From assembly GCF_902833645.1 (NCBI RefSeq), contig NZ_CADFGE010000019.1:1781-65780 (forward strand): 64,000 nucleotides of DNA, in the 5' to 3' direction. Source of the stretch: Paraburkholderia fungorum. GTDB taxonomy: Bacteria > Pseudomonadota > Gammaproteobacteria > Burkholderiales > Burkholderiaceae. Below are positions 52,966-61,004 of the stretch, piece after piece. The first letter of the stretch is position 1. Each line of letters opens with the position of its first letter. Made by a program: the position numbers and the translations under genes. The notes under the pieces are model-generated. The model ran no database searches and was not told the DNA's origin. It worked only from the letters and a program-made list of their open reading frames with translations.

Positions 52966-54090
52966 TTAGCGCGCCTTCAGACGCCAGAGCGACGTCACTT
53001 CAGCCACACGCGCCGTGTGCAGCGCATCGGTTTCGTCGGTCGACTTCGGGTGCCGCGGACGAATATCCTCGCGGCCAACCACGGTCAGCCCGGCGGTTTC
53101 GATCGCGGCAAGCAGCCACTCGCGAGTACGCAGACCCAGATGCTCGGCAAAATCCGACATGATCAGCCAGCCTTCGCCACCCGGCGACAAATGCTCCGTC
53201 AAGCCGTTCAGAAAGCCGAGCAACATGCGGCTTTCCGCATCGTAGATGGCGTATTCGATCGGCGACGCGGGTCGCGCCGGCACCCACGGCGGATTGCAGA
53301 CCACTAGCGGTGCGCGGCCTTCCGGAAACAGATCGGCCTGCACGATCTCCACTTGCTGATCGTAGCCAAGCCGCGTGAGGTTCTCGCGCGCGCACGCAAG
53401 CGCGCGCGGATCCTGATCGGTCGCAACGATTTTCTTCACGCCGCGTTTGGCGAGCAGCGCGGCCAGCACACCTGTGCCGGTGCCGATATCGAACGCCTTG
53501 TTCAGCGACGGCAACGGTGTGCGCGCAACCAGATCCACATACTCGCCGCGCACCGGCGAAAACACGCCGTAGTGCGGATGAATGCGCTCGCCGAGCGCCG
53601 GGATTTCGACACCCTTCTTGCGCCATTCATGCGCACCGATCAGGCCGAGCAATTCGCGCAGCGACACGACCGAGGGCTCGTCGTTCGACGGTCCGTAGGT
53701 TTCGATGCAGGCCTGTTGCACTTCAGGCGCGCGGCGCAGCGGGATGCCATACGCGGCGTCGAGCGGGATCAGAATCATGCCGAGCGTGCGGGCACGTTGC
53801 GACTGTGCCTGACGATGCAGATTGAACGCGTCGATCGGCGTTTCACCCTGTTTGCGCGGTTTGCGTTCCAGCCGGCGCGTGACCGCCTGCAGCAGTTGGC
53901 GGGCGTTCTGAAAGTCGCCGTTCCACAGCAACGCCGTGCCTTCGCACGCGAGCCGATAGGCCGAGTCGGCGGTCGTGCGATCGTCCGCGACGACGACGCG
54001 CCTGGGCGGCGGAACCGCGGCTTCAGAGCGCCAACGCGCGGAGCGGGGGCCGTCGGCTTCGGGCCAGGAAATGGTTGCGGGGCTGGTCAT
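52966..54090 (-). CDS. Class I SAM-dependent methyltransferase (MTS domain)
   Basis: 374 residues. The C-terminal half is a small-molecule/RNA/protein methyltransferase domain with the SAM loop FDIGTGTGVLAALLAKRG, acidic loop ATDQDPRALACA and catalytic NPPW (VVCNPPWVPARP), as in enzymes that methylate amide or exocyclic nitrogens. The N-terminal ~170 residues are unrecognised. The substrate (rRNA base or protein glutamine) cannot be decided. It is convergent with the flavoprotein gene. Confidence 0.85.
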   Translation of the reverse strand: MTSPATISWPEADGPRSARWRSEAAVPPPRRVVVADDRTTADSAYRLACEGTALLWNGDFQNARQLLQAVTRRLERKPRKQGETPIDAFNLHRQAQSQRARTLGMILIPLDAAYGIPLRRAPEVQQACIETYGPSNDEPSVVSLRELLGLIGAHEWRKKGVEIPALGERIHPHYGVFSPVRGEYVDLVARTPLPSLNKAFDIGTGTGVLAALLAKRGVKKIVATDQDPRALACARENLTRLGYDQQVEIVQADLFPEGRAPLVVCNPPWVPARPASPIEYAIYDAESRMLLGFLNGLTEHLSPGGEGWLIMSDFAEHLGLRTREWLLAAIETAGLTVVGREDIRPRHPKSTDETDALHTARVAEVTSLWRLKAR

Positions 54091-54462
54091 GATGAAGGTG
54101 GGGTCTGTGTTGCGGAAGTGACGCGGGGAAATCTCGCGTCTCGGGGGGCGTCGCCCGCCGGAGTGACTGATCGTGCCGACTGACGCCCGAATAGTAACTC
54201 TCTCAGCCGGGTCCGCGGGACGGTATCTGTAGGAGGTCGCCCGGCAGAGCTTGATGCCACGCCCGTCCGGCCTGGTCTAAGAGCAAATAACGACACCATC
54301 GTAGACTGAAGTGTCCACAATCGACAAGGTGAATGAGATATGGTGAAAATGAGCCCTTTTCCGTGCTCACCCATCACCGGCAATCGGCAAGCCTGCGCGC
54401 TCCTACCCCGCGCGGCAAGGGCCGCCGGGCGCAAGCTGATTCCGTGCGTCCGATTCAGCCCC
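54091..54462. other. Intergenic stretch with repeat copy, no gene seen
   Basis: 372 bp between the methyltransferase start and the tRNA-Thr terminator. It holds copy 2 of the 21-bp repeat and otherwise no recognisable gene. An open frame crossing it on the minus strand runs back through the tRNA and is rejected. Confidence 0.5.
54313..54333 (+). repeat. 21-bp exact repeat, copy 2 (intergenic)
   Basis: Identical to 52323-52343 over 21 bases, same orientation, 2.0 kb away, in non-coding DNA between a methyltransferase gene and tRNA-Thr. No terminal repeats or mobile-element genes flank it. Confidence 0.8.
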
Positions 54463-54503
54463 AAATAAAAAACGGGTTTCTGAAATTCTTCAGAAACCCG
54501 TTT
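54463..54503 (-). terminator. Terminator downstream of tRNA-Thr
   Basis: AAACGGGTTTCTGAA and TTCAGAAACCCGTTT form a perfect 15-bp stem with a 4-nt loop. On the minus strand a TTTTTTATTT tail follows, nine bases past the tRNA 3' end. Confidence 0.93.
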
Positions 54504-54512
54504 CCATGCTAC

Positions 54513-54588
54513 TGGTGCCGGCTGCAGGACTCGAACCCGCCACCTCATGATTACAAGTCAAGCGCTCTACCTGATGAGCTAAGCCGGC
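54513..54588 (-). tRNA. tRNA-Thr (anticodon UGU)
   Basis: 76 nt on the minus strand with encoded CCA. GCCGGCT pairs with AGCCGGC to form the acceptor stem. The D-loop region is TAGCTCATCAGGTAGAGC, the anticodon loop is CTTGTAA with TGT, and the T-arm loop is GTTCGAGTC. It reads ACA and other Thr codons. It begins 20 bp after the sspB stop and may be processed from the same transcript. Confidence 0.97.
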
Positions 54589-54607
54589 ATGAGGCCGTGA
54601 TTCTACT

Positions 54608-55138
54608 TCATTTCACGATCTTGAGGCGAGCCCTTCCGCCACCTTTCGTACCGTCATCGTCAGGTTGCGGATCGCCGGTCGCGCCATCCGTCCTCGCGGA
54701 GGTGGTATCAGCAGCAGAAGACGACGTTTCGGCCGCGCGAGGCCCCGCGCCGATAGGCGCAGCCGGCGATTCGGGTTCGTCCGCCAGTTCCGCATCGGCG
54801 CCGGAATCCTGCGCTTCGCCACCTGCCGATTCGACCGGGAATGCCATGCCCTGGCCATTTTCGCGCGCGTAGATCGCGAGAATATTGGTGATCGGCACTT
54901 CGATCTTGTGCGACTTGCCGGAGAAGCGCGCGCTGAACTCGATCCATTCGTTGCCCATCTGCAACTGGCTGGTCGCCTCGAAGCTGATGTTCAGTACGAT
55001 CTCGTTGTCACGCACAAACTGACGCGGCACGCGCGTCTGATTGTCGACCCGAACCGCGATATGCGGCGTATAGCCGTTATCCGTGCACCACTCGTACAGC
55101 GCGCGCAGCAGATACGGTTTGGTGGAAATCTCTTGCAT
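54608..55138 (-). CDS. sspB: ClpXP protease specificity-enhancing factor SspB
   Basis: 176 residues. The N-terminal substrate-binding domain runs from MQEISTKPYLLRALYEWC through about residue 110. A long acidic, Ala/Gly-rich flexible linker follows, and a short basic C-terminal tail (RARLKIVK) resembles the ClpX-docking XB motif. SspB tethers ssrA-tagged proteins to ClpXP. ATG 55138 has GAGGA upstream. It follows sspA on the same strand, as in many Proteobacteria. Confidence 0.95.
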   Translation of the reverse strand: MQEISTKPYLLRALYEWCTDNGYTPHIAVRVDNQTRVPRQFVRDNEIVLNISFEATSQLQMGNEWIEFSARFSGKSHKIEVPITNILAIYARENGQGMAFPVESAGGEAQDSGADAELADEPESPAAPIGAGPRAAETSSSAADTTSARTDGATGDPQPDDDGTKGGGRARLKIVK

Positions 55139-55212
55139 CAACAGTCCTCTTACCGGGTTTGGGCGCGCACGGAAAACGATCGAGACGCGGCGCCCTCACC
55201 CCAAAGCCAAAC

Positions 55213-55824
55213 TCAACGACGCATCACCTTTTCCGAAGGCGTCAGCGCTTCGATATAGGCCGGGCGGCTGAAAATGCGCTCAGCGTACTTCATCAGCGGT
55301 GCAGCGTTCTTCGACAACTCGATGCCATAGTGGTCCAGACGCCACAGCAACGGCGCGATCGCGACGTCCAGCATCGAGAACTCTTCGCCGAGCATGTACT
55401 TGTTCTTCAGGAAGATCGGTGCGAGTTGTGTCAGACGATCGCGGATGGCAAGACGCGCCTTCTCGTGATTCTTCTCAGCCGCCTTACCCTTTTCGTTTTC
55501 GAGGGTGCCGACGTGAACAAACAGTTCCTTCTCGAAATTGAGCAGGAACAGACGGGCGCGGGCGCGCTGAACCGGATCGGCCGGCATCAGTTGCGGATGC
55601 GGAAAACGCTCGTCGATGTACTCGTTGATGATGTTCGATTCGTACAGAATCAGGTCCCGTTCAACGAGAATCGGCACCTGACCATACGGATTCATCACAG
55701 CGATGTCTTCCGGCTTGTTAAACAGGTCGACGTCGCGGATCTCGAAGTCCATGCCCTTTTCGAACAACACCAGCCGGCAGCGCTGGGAGAACGGGCAAGT
55801 TGTGCCGGAATACAGAACCATCAT
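55213..55824 (-). CDS. sspA: Stringent starvation protein A (GST-fold)
   Basis: 203 residues. The thioredoxin-like N-terminal half includes LYSGTTCPFSQRCRLVLFEK and NPYGQVPILVERDLILYES, and the helical C-terminal half follows. SspA binds RNA polymerase with sigma-70 and alters promoter use during starvation; it lacks GST activity. It lies between the cytochrome bc1 genes and sspB, 74 bp from sspB, all on the minus strand. Confidence 0.94.
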   Translation of the reverse strand: MMVLYSGTTCPFSQRCRLVLFEKGMDFEIRDVDLFNKPEDIAVMNPYGQVPILVERDLILYESNIINEYIDERFPHPQLMPADPVQRARARLFLLNFEKELFVHVGTLENEKGKAAEKNHEKARLAIRDRLTQLAPIFLKNKYMLGEEFSMLDVAIAPLLWRLDHYGIELSKNAAPLMKYAERIFSRPAYIEALTPSEKVMRR

Positions 55825-55919
55825 ATTTACGTTTCCTCAAAAAGCTGAAAGGCCAGCGCGCGGAAAAACCGTTCAACAGGTCTTTCCTGGCGCCGGCCCC
55901 ACGCCGGATAACGGCGTGA

Positions 55920-56675
55920 TTATTTGATATCTTTCCAGTACGCGGCGTTCAGTCGCCAGGCGAAAAAGCTCAGGATGCCGAGGAACATCAGCACCCACAC
56001 GCCTAGCTGCTTGCGGGTTTTCTGTGTCGGTTCGGACATCCATGACAGGTACGACACGAGGTCGGCCACAGCAGAATCATAATCTACCGGCGACATCGTC
56101 CCCGGCGTGACCTGTTGGTAGCCGACGAATTTGTGCACTGTCTCGCCGGTTTTTTCGTCGACTTCGTCACCGAACTTCGCGGTACGTTGCCCCTGAAGTT
56201 GCCACAACACGTGAGGCATGCTCACGTTTTCATACACCAGATTGTTCCAGCCGGTCGGCCGCGTATTGTCGCGATAAAAACTGCGCAAATACGTATAGAG
56301 CCAGTCCTTGCCACGCGCCCGCGCTTCCACCGACAAATCCGGCGGGCTCGCGCCGAACCACGCTTTCGCGTCCTCCGGGCGCATCGCCACCGTCATGGTG
56401 TTGCCGATTTTATCCGTGGTGAACAGCAGGTTCGACTGGATTTCGTTCGGCGTAATGCCGAGGTCGGTCAGCCGGCTGTAGCGCATCAGATTCGCGCTGT
56501 GACAATTCAGGCAGTAGTTTACAAACAATTGTGCGCCGTGCTGCAACGAAGCAAAATTCTCCGCGTTATCGGGCGCGCGGTCGAGAGGGAAATTCTCGTC
56601 CGCGTGCGCCGGCCCGGCCAGCACCGCGAGCAGTGTCGCGCCGATCAGCGCGCACGTCGAAAGCAGTTTTTTCAT
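55920..56675 (-). CDS. petC: Ubiquinol-cytochrome c reductase, cytochrome c1
   Basis: 251 residues. A cleavable signal peptide (MKKLLSTCALIGATLLAVLA..., cut near AHA) precedes a periplasmic haem c domain with CLNCH (CXXCH) in VNYCLNCHSANLMRYSRL. A C-terminal membrane anchor (VWVLMFLGILSFFAW) follows. It passes electrons from the Rieske centre to soluble cytochrome c. An AGGAGAA site seven bases before ATG 56675 fixes the start. It is third gene of petABC, 23 bp after petB. Confidence 0.96.
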   Translation of the reverse strand: MKKLLSTCALIGATLLAVLAGPAHADENFPLDRAPDNAENFASLQHGAQLFVNYCLNCHSANLMRYSRLTDLGITPNEIQSNLLFTTDKIGNTMTVAMRPEDAKAWFGASPPDLSVEARARGKDWLYTYLRSFYRDNTRPTGWNNLVYENVSMPHVLWQLQGQRTAKFGDEVDEKTGETVHKFVGYQQVTPGTMSPVDYDSAVADLVSYLSWMSEPTQKTRKQLGVWVLMFLGILSFFAWRLNAAYWKDIK

Positions 56676-56698
56676 CTTCGTGTTCTCCTGGCTCGCGA

Positions 56699-58078
56699 TT
56701 AGTGGGGCTTGAACCGCACCCGCTCGGGTGGCTGCTTGAACGTGCCAAGCCGCGTCCAGACGGGCATGCCGAGGAAAAACGCGAAATAGATCAGCGCGCA
56801 TACCTGAGCAATCAACGTCGAGGCTGGCGACGGCGGTTTAGTGCCGAGGAAGCCCAACGTCAGGAAAGCGAGCACGAAGATCCCGTAGAACACCTTGTGG
56901 AAAAACGGCCGGTAACGGATCGACTTTACCGGCGAGCGGTCGAGCCACGGCAGGAAGAACAGCGAGATCACCGCGCCGCCCATCACCACCACGCCCCAGA
57001 ACTTCGATTCGGTGAAGGCCATGGCCAGCACCACGAGCACCGCGAGCACTGGCAAACCGAGCTTCCACTTGCCACGCGCGCGCACCAGTGCAAACAGCCC
57101 AAGCAACGCGACGATGATCATCAGCACGATCTTGAACGGATCGGTAGTGGCGCGCAGCATCGCATAGAATGCCGTGAAGTACCACACCGGCGCAATTTCC
57201 TGCGGCGTTTGCAGCGGATTGGCGGCAATGAAGTTATTAGCCTCAAGGAAATACCCGCCCATCTCCGGCGCAAAGAAAATGATCGCCGCGAAGATCATCA
57301 GGAACACCGAGACGCCCATGAAGTCGTGCACGGAGTAGTACGGATGGAACGGAATGCCGTCGAGCGGAATTCCATCCGCGCCCTTCTTCGCCTTGATCTC
57401 GATGCCGTCGGGGTTGTTCGACCCCACTTCGTGCAACGCCACCAGGTGAGCGACCACGAGGCCGATCAGCACCAGCGGAATCGCGATCACGTGAAATGCG
57501 AAGAAGCGGTTCAGCGTCACGTCCGACACGACGTAGTCGCCGCGGATCCACAACGACAGATCCGGCCCGATGAACGGAATCGCCGAGAACAGGTTCACGA
57601 TCACCTGCGCGCCCCAGAACGACATCTGGCCCCACGGCAGCAGATAGCCGAAAAACGCCTCGGCCATCAGGCACAGAAAGATCGCGCAACCGAACACCCA
57701 CACCAGCTCACGCGGCTTGCGATACGAACCGTACAGCAGCCCGCGGAACATATGCAGATACACGACGACGAAGAACATCGACGCGCCCGTGGAGTGCATG
57801 TAACGGATCAGCCAGCCCCACGGCACCTCGCGCATGATGTACTCGACCGACGCGAACGCGAGCGTCGAGTCGGGCTTGTAGTTCATGGTGAGGAAAATAC
57901 CGGTGACGATCTGATTGACCAGCACCAGCAATGCGAGCGAACCGAAGAAGTACCAGAAGTTGAAGTTCTTCGGCGCGTAGTACTCGGAAACGTGCTTCTT
58001 CCATGTGGACGTCATGGGGAAGCGCCGGTCGATCCAGCCAACCAGCCCGGTTGTCTCTACTTCATGATCGATCGCCAT
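56699..58078 (-). CDS. petB: Ubiquinol-cytochrome c reductase, cytochrome b
   Basis: 459 residues, fused full-length cytochrome b. Haem-ligand histidines appear in HSTGASMFFVVVYLHMFRG and FFAFHVIAIPLVLIGLVVAH. The quinol-oxidation loop reads PVWY (297-300) instead of PEWY. The extended hydrophobic C-terminal part carries further helices. It oxidises quinol at the Qo site and reduces quinone at Qi. Its ATG overlaps the petA stop by one base. Confidence 0.96.
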   Translation of the reverse strand: MAIDHEVETTGLVGWIDRRFPMTSTWKKHVSEYYAPKNFNFWYFFGSLALLVLVNQIVTGIFLTMNYKPDSTLAFASVEYIMREVPWGWLIRYMHSTGASMFFVVVYLHMFRGLLYGSYRKPRELVWVFGCAIFLCLMAEAFFGYLLPWGQMSFWGAQVIVNLFSAIPFIGPDLSLWIRGDYVVSDVTLNRFFAFHVIAIPLVLIGLVVAHLVALHEVGSNNPDGIEIKAKKGADGIPLDGIPFHPYYSVHDFMGVSVFLMIFAAIIFFAPEMGGYFLEANNFIAANPLQTPQEIAPVWYFTAFYAMLRATTDPFKIVLMIIVALLGLFALVRARGKWKLGLPVLAVLVVLAMAFTESKFWGVVVMGGAVISLFFLPWLDRSPVKSIRYRPFFHKVFYGIFVLAFLTLGFLGTKPPSPASTLIAQVCALIYFAFFLGMPVWTRLGTFKQPPERVRFKPH

Positions 58079-58698
58079 TACGCTTCTCCTTTCTCGTCCT
58101 TGCCGATCACGAGGCTGGTAGCCGACGTGAACATGTAAGGCGGGATGTCGAGGTTCTGCGGCGCAGGTTTGTTCTTGAAGACGCGGCCGGCCATGTCATA
58201 GGTCGAGCCGTGGCAAGGGCACAGGAAGCCGCCTGGCCAGTCGTCTGGAAGATTGGGCTGCGGCCCCTCCTGGAAGCGCGGCGTCGGCGTGCAGCCCAGA
58301 TGGGTGCACACGGCGACAGCGACGAAAAGATTCTTATGGTCGGTGCGCGAACGGAACTCGTTGTTGCAGTACTCCGGCAACGGCATCGAAAAAGGATTCT
58401 TGGTGTGGGGATCCGCTACTTCGTTATCGGCTTTCTGGACATCGGTAAGCATCCGGTCGGTGCGGTTGATGATCCACACCGGTTTGCCACGCCAGGCAAC
58501 GGTTTTCATGTCGCCGGGCTTGAGATCACTGATATCGACTTCGACCGGGGCGCCTGCCGCCTTGGCCTTTTCAGATGGTGCAAACGAACTAACAAAGGGT
58601 ACGACAGTGGCAACGCCTCCTATGCCACCTGCTACGGTCGTCGCTATCAGCCAGGTACGGCGGCCGCCGTCGACGCGTTCATCTTCCTTGTCTCGCAT
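58078..58698 (-). CDS. petA: Ubiquinol-cytochrome c reductase, Rieske iron-sulfur subunit
   Basis: 206 residues. The N-terminus contains GGRRTWLIATTVAGGIGG, a twin-arginine-like signal anchor with its hydrophobic helix. The [2Fe-2S] ligands are in CTHLGC and CPCHGS. It takes the first electron from quinol at cytochrome b. The start at 58698 (MRDKEDERVDGG) matches family practice; 26 in-frame codons upstream are unlikely. Tat export of Rieske subunits is established, and tatABC lies about 2.3 kb away. Confidence 0.95.
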   Translation of the reverse strand: MRDKEDERVDGGRRTWLIATTVAGGIGGVATVVPFVSSFAPSEKAKAAGAPVEVDISDLKPGDMKTVAWRGKPVWIINRTDRMLTDVQKADNEVADPHTKNPFSMPLPEYCNNEFRSRTDHKNLFVAVAVCTHLGCTPTPRFQEGPQPNLPDDWPGGFLCPCHGSTYDMAGRVFKNKPAPQNLDIPPYMFTSATSLVIGKDEKGEA

Positions 58699-58920
58699 TA
58701 CACGCCCCACTTCTGAGTTGGATTTTTCCTTCACGTCGCTTCTACCGCCGCTAGTTTGCGCGAATGGAGTCGGCATTTACAAGGCCCCATTGCCAAAAAC
58801 CGTGCGAAGCCCTTGATAAGTCAGGGTTTCTCCGTACGGATCGCAAACTTTTCTGCACCTCCTTTTAAGTACCCTCTACGTTATTCGTGCCTTTTTCTTA
58901 TCTAATGCCAATTTTCAGTT

Positions 58921-59667
58921 TCAGACGGGATTAGGGATATCGATAAACACGTGTTCGATATCGAACTGCTCGGACAGATGCTTGCCCACCGCCTGCACGC
59001 CAAAACGCTCGGTGGCGTGATGGCCGGCTGCGAGGAACGCCACGCCGCTTTCCGCCGAGGTGTGCATCACCGACTCCGACACTTCACCGGTTAGATAAAC
59101 GTCGGCGCCGGCATTGATGGCAGCGTCGAACATGCCTTGTGCGGCCCCCGTGCACCAGCCGACGCGGCGCAGTTCGCGATCCGGGTCGCCAAACACGAGC
59201 GGCGTGCGCCCGAGCGTCTGCTCGACTTGCGCGGTGAAGTGCGCGAGCGTGATCGGCATCGGGAAGGTGGCGAGCCAGCCGAGATCGTTCTCGCCAAAGC
59301 GCGCGTCGCTGATCCAGCCCATCTTCTGGCCGATCTGCGCGTTGTTGCCGAACTCGGGATGGTCGTCGAGCGGCAGGTGATAGGCGAACAGGTTCAGGTC
59401 GTTGCCGATCAGGAGCTTCAGGCGCGCATGTTTGCGCCCGGTGATTTGCGGCGCCTCGTTGCGCCAGAAGTAGCCGTGATGGACCAGCACCGCGTCCGCG
59501 CCCCAGTCGAGCGCGGCCTCGAGGAAGGCCACCGAAGCCGTCACGCCGGTCGCGAGCTTATTGATCCTGCGGCGCCCCTCCACCTGCAATCCATTGGGGC
59601 AATAGTCCTTGAAACGCGCGGTTTCAAGAAGATTGTTCAAGTACAATTCAAGTTCGATCCGATCCAT
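58921..59667 (-). CDS. Nif3-like dinuclear metal-centre protein (DUF34)
   Basis: 248 residues of the YbgI/Nif3 family. Metal-binding histidines are in VLVHHGYFWRNEAP and FLAAGHHATERFG, and NGLQVEG begins the conserved core. Members are hexameric and bind two metals; some act as GTP cyclohydrolase-like or metallochaperone proteins, with function debated. An AGAGG site precedes the ATG. Its start is only 19 bp from the divergent htrA-type start. Confidence 0.9.
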   Translation of the reverse strand: MDRIELELYLNNLLETARFKDYCPNGLQVEGRRRINKLATGVTASVAFLEAALDWGADAVLVHHGYFWRNEAPQITGRKHARLKLLIGNDLNLFAYHLPLDDHPEFGNNAQIGQKMGWISDARFGENDLGWLATFPMPITLAHFTAQVEQTLGRTPLVFGDPDRELRRVGWCTGAAQGMFDAAINAGADVYLTGEVSESVMHTSAESGVAFLAAGHHATERFGVQAVGKHLSEQFDIEHVFIDIPNPV

Positions 59668-59686
59668 ATAAACCTCTAGTCTTCAG

Positions 59687-60910
59687 ATGCTTAGACGCTT
59701 TTGGCTGTTCTTTGCCCAAGCGGTGACTGTGCTGTTGGCGCTGATGTTCATCATTGCGACGCTCAAACCGCAGTGGCTCCAGCGTCAAGGGCAATTCGGC
59801 AAGCAACTCGCCGAACCGATCGTCGCCCTTCGGGAAGTGGCGCCAGGCATCGGCACGGGCCCCGCACAGGCGTCGTATGCGGACGCCGCGCAAAAAGCCA
59901 TGCCCGCGGTCGTCAACGTGTTCTCCAGCAAGGATGGCTCACTGCCGCCCGATCCGCGCGCGAAAGATCCATTGTTCCGCTACTTCTTTGGTGACAAGAA
60001 CAAAGGCAAGCAGCAGGAACAACCCGCGTCGAACCTGGGCTCGGGTGTGATAGTGAGTTCGGAAGGTTACATTCTAACGAACCAGCACGTCGTGGACGGC
60101 GCCGATCAGATCGAAATCGCCCTGGCCGATGGTCGCACCACCGAGGCGAAGGTGATCGGCGTCGATCCCGAGACCGATCTGGCTGTGCTGAAGGTCAACA
60201 TGACCAATCTGCCCACCATCACGCTCGGCCGCATGGATCAGACACGTGTGGGCGACGTCGTGCTGGCGATCGGCAATCCGTTCGGTGTCGGGCAGACGGT
60301 GACCATGGGCATTGTCAGCGCGCTCGGGCGCAATCACCTCGGCATCAACACGTTCGAAAACTTCATTCAGACCGACGCGGCGATCAACCCGGGCAACTCC
60401 GGCGGTGCGCTGGTCGACGTGAACGGCAATCTGCTCGGCATCAATACCGCCATCTATTCGCGCTCGGGCGGCTCGCTCGGCATCGGCTTTGCGATTCCTG
60501 TGTCGACCGCGCGCAGCGTGCTGGAAAGCATCATCACGACGGGTTCGGTCACGCGTGGCTGGATCGGCGTGGAGCCGCAGGACGTGACGCCGGAAATCGC
60601 CGAATCGTTTGGGCTCGAACAGAAGTCGGGGGCGATTGTCGCCGGCGTGCTGAAGAACGGACCGGCCGACCGTGCGGGCATCAAGCCGGGTGACATCCTC
60701 GTGAGCGTGAACGGCCAGGAGATTACCGACACCACGCGCCTCCTGAATGTAATCGCGCAGATCAAGCCGGGCACGGCTGCTAAGGTCCACCTGGTGCGCA
60801 AGAGCCGCGAGATGGATCTGGACGTGACCATCGGCAAGCGCCCACCGCCGCCAAAGCAACCGGCGGAAGACAATGGCGGCGGCGGCGATCAGGACGACGA
60901 CGGCGGTTGA
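59687..60910 (+). CDS. HtrA-family serine protease, DegS/AlgW-like (one PDZ domain)
   Basis: 407 residues. An N-terminal membrane anchor (FFAQAVTVLLALMFIIA) is followed by the trypsin-like domain with His in LTNQHVVDGA, Asp in PETDLAVLKV and Ser in NPGNSGGALVDVNG. A single PDZ domain (PADRAGIKPGDILVSVNGQE) and a Pro/Asp/Gly-rich tail complete it. One PDZ plus the anchor points to a DegS/AlgW-type stress sensor rather than DegP. Which anti-sigma factor it would cut is unknown here. Confidence 0.92.
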   Translation: MLRRFWLFFAQAVTVLLALMFIIATLKPQWLQRQGQFGKQLAEPIVALREVAPGIGTGPAQASYADAAQKAMPAVVNVFSSKDGSLPPDPRAKDPLFRYFFGDKNKGKQQEQPASNLGSGVIVSSEGYILTNQHVVDGADQIEIALADGRTTEAKVIGVDPETDLAVLKVNMTNLPTITLGRMDQTRVGDVVLAIGNPFGVGQTVTMGIVSALGRNHLGINTFENFIQTDAAINPGNSGGALVDVNGNLLGINTAIYSRSGGSLGIGFAIPVSTARSVLESIITTGSVTRGWIGVEPQDVTPEIAESFGLEQKSGAIVAGVLKNGPADRAGIKPGDILVSVNGQEITDTTRLLNVIAQIKPGTAAKVHLVRKSREMDLDVTIGKRPPPPKQPAEDNGGGGDQDDDGG

Positions 60911-60950
60911 GAAGATATCGATAGCGCCCACGCTGGCGGCACCGCAAAAC

Positions 60951-60986
60951 AAAAAAGGGCAGTTCCTTGACGGAGCTGCCCTTTTT
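60951..60986. terminator. Bidirectional terminator between htrA-type gene and tatC
   Basis: AAAAAGGGCAGTTCC and GGAGCTGCCCTTTTT form a 15-bp stem (one G-T) with a TTGAC loop and T-tails on both strands, between convergent genes. Confidence 0.93.
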
Positions 60987-61004
60987 GCTTGAAGTGCGTT
61001 GCGT

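Noticed and set aside
54087..54548. Minus-strand open frame beside tRNA-Thr
   Set aside because: It starts inside the tRNA gene and crosses its terminator; no supported domain.
54513..54588. tRNA-Thr as an attachment site for an integrated element
   Set aside because: No integrase, no direct repeat of the tRNA 3' end and no cargo-like genes on either side.
55900..55918. Hairpin CACGCCG/CGGCGTG just after petC
   Set aside because: Only 7 bp and no T-run on either strand; not convincing as a terminator between petC and sspA.
56531..58138. Plus-strand open frame of 535 codons opposite cytochrome b and c1
   Set aside because: Shadow of petB/petC; composition dominated by Arg, His, Glu, and the opposite genes are certain.
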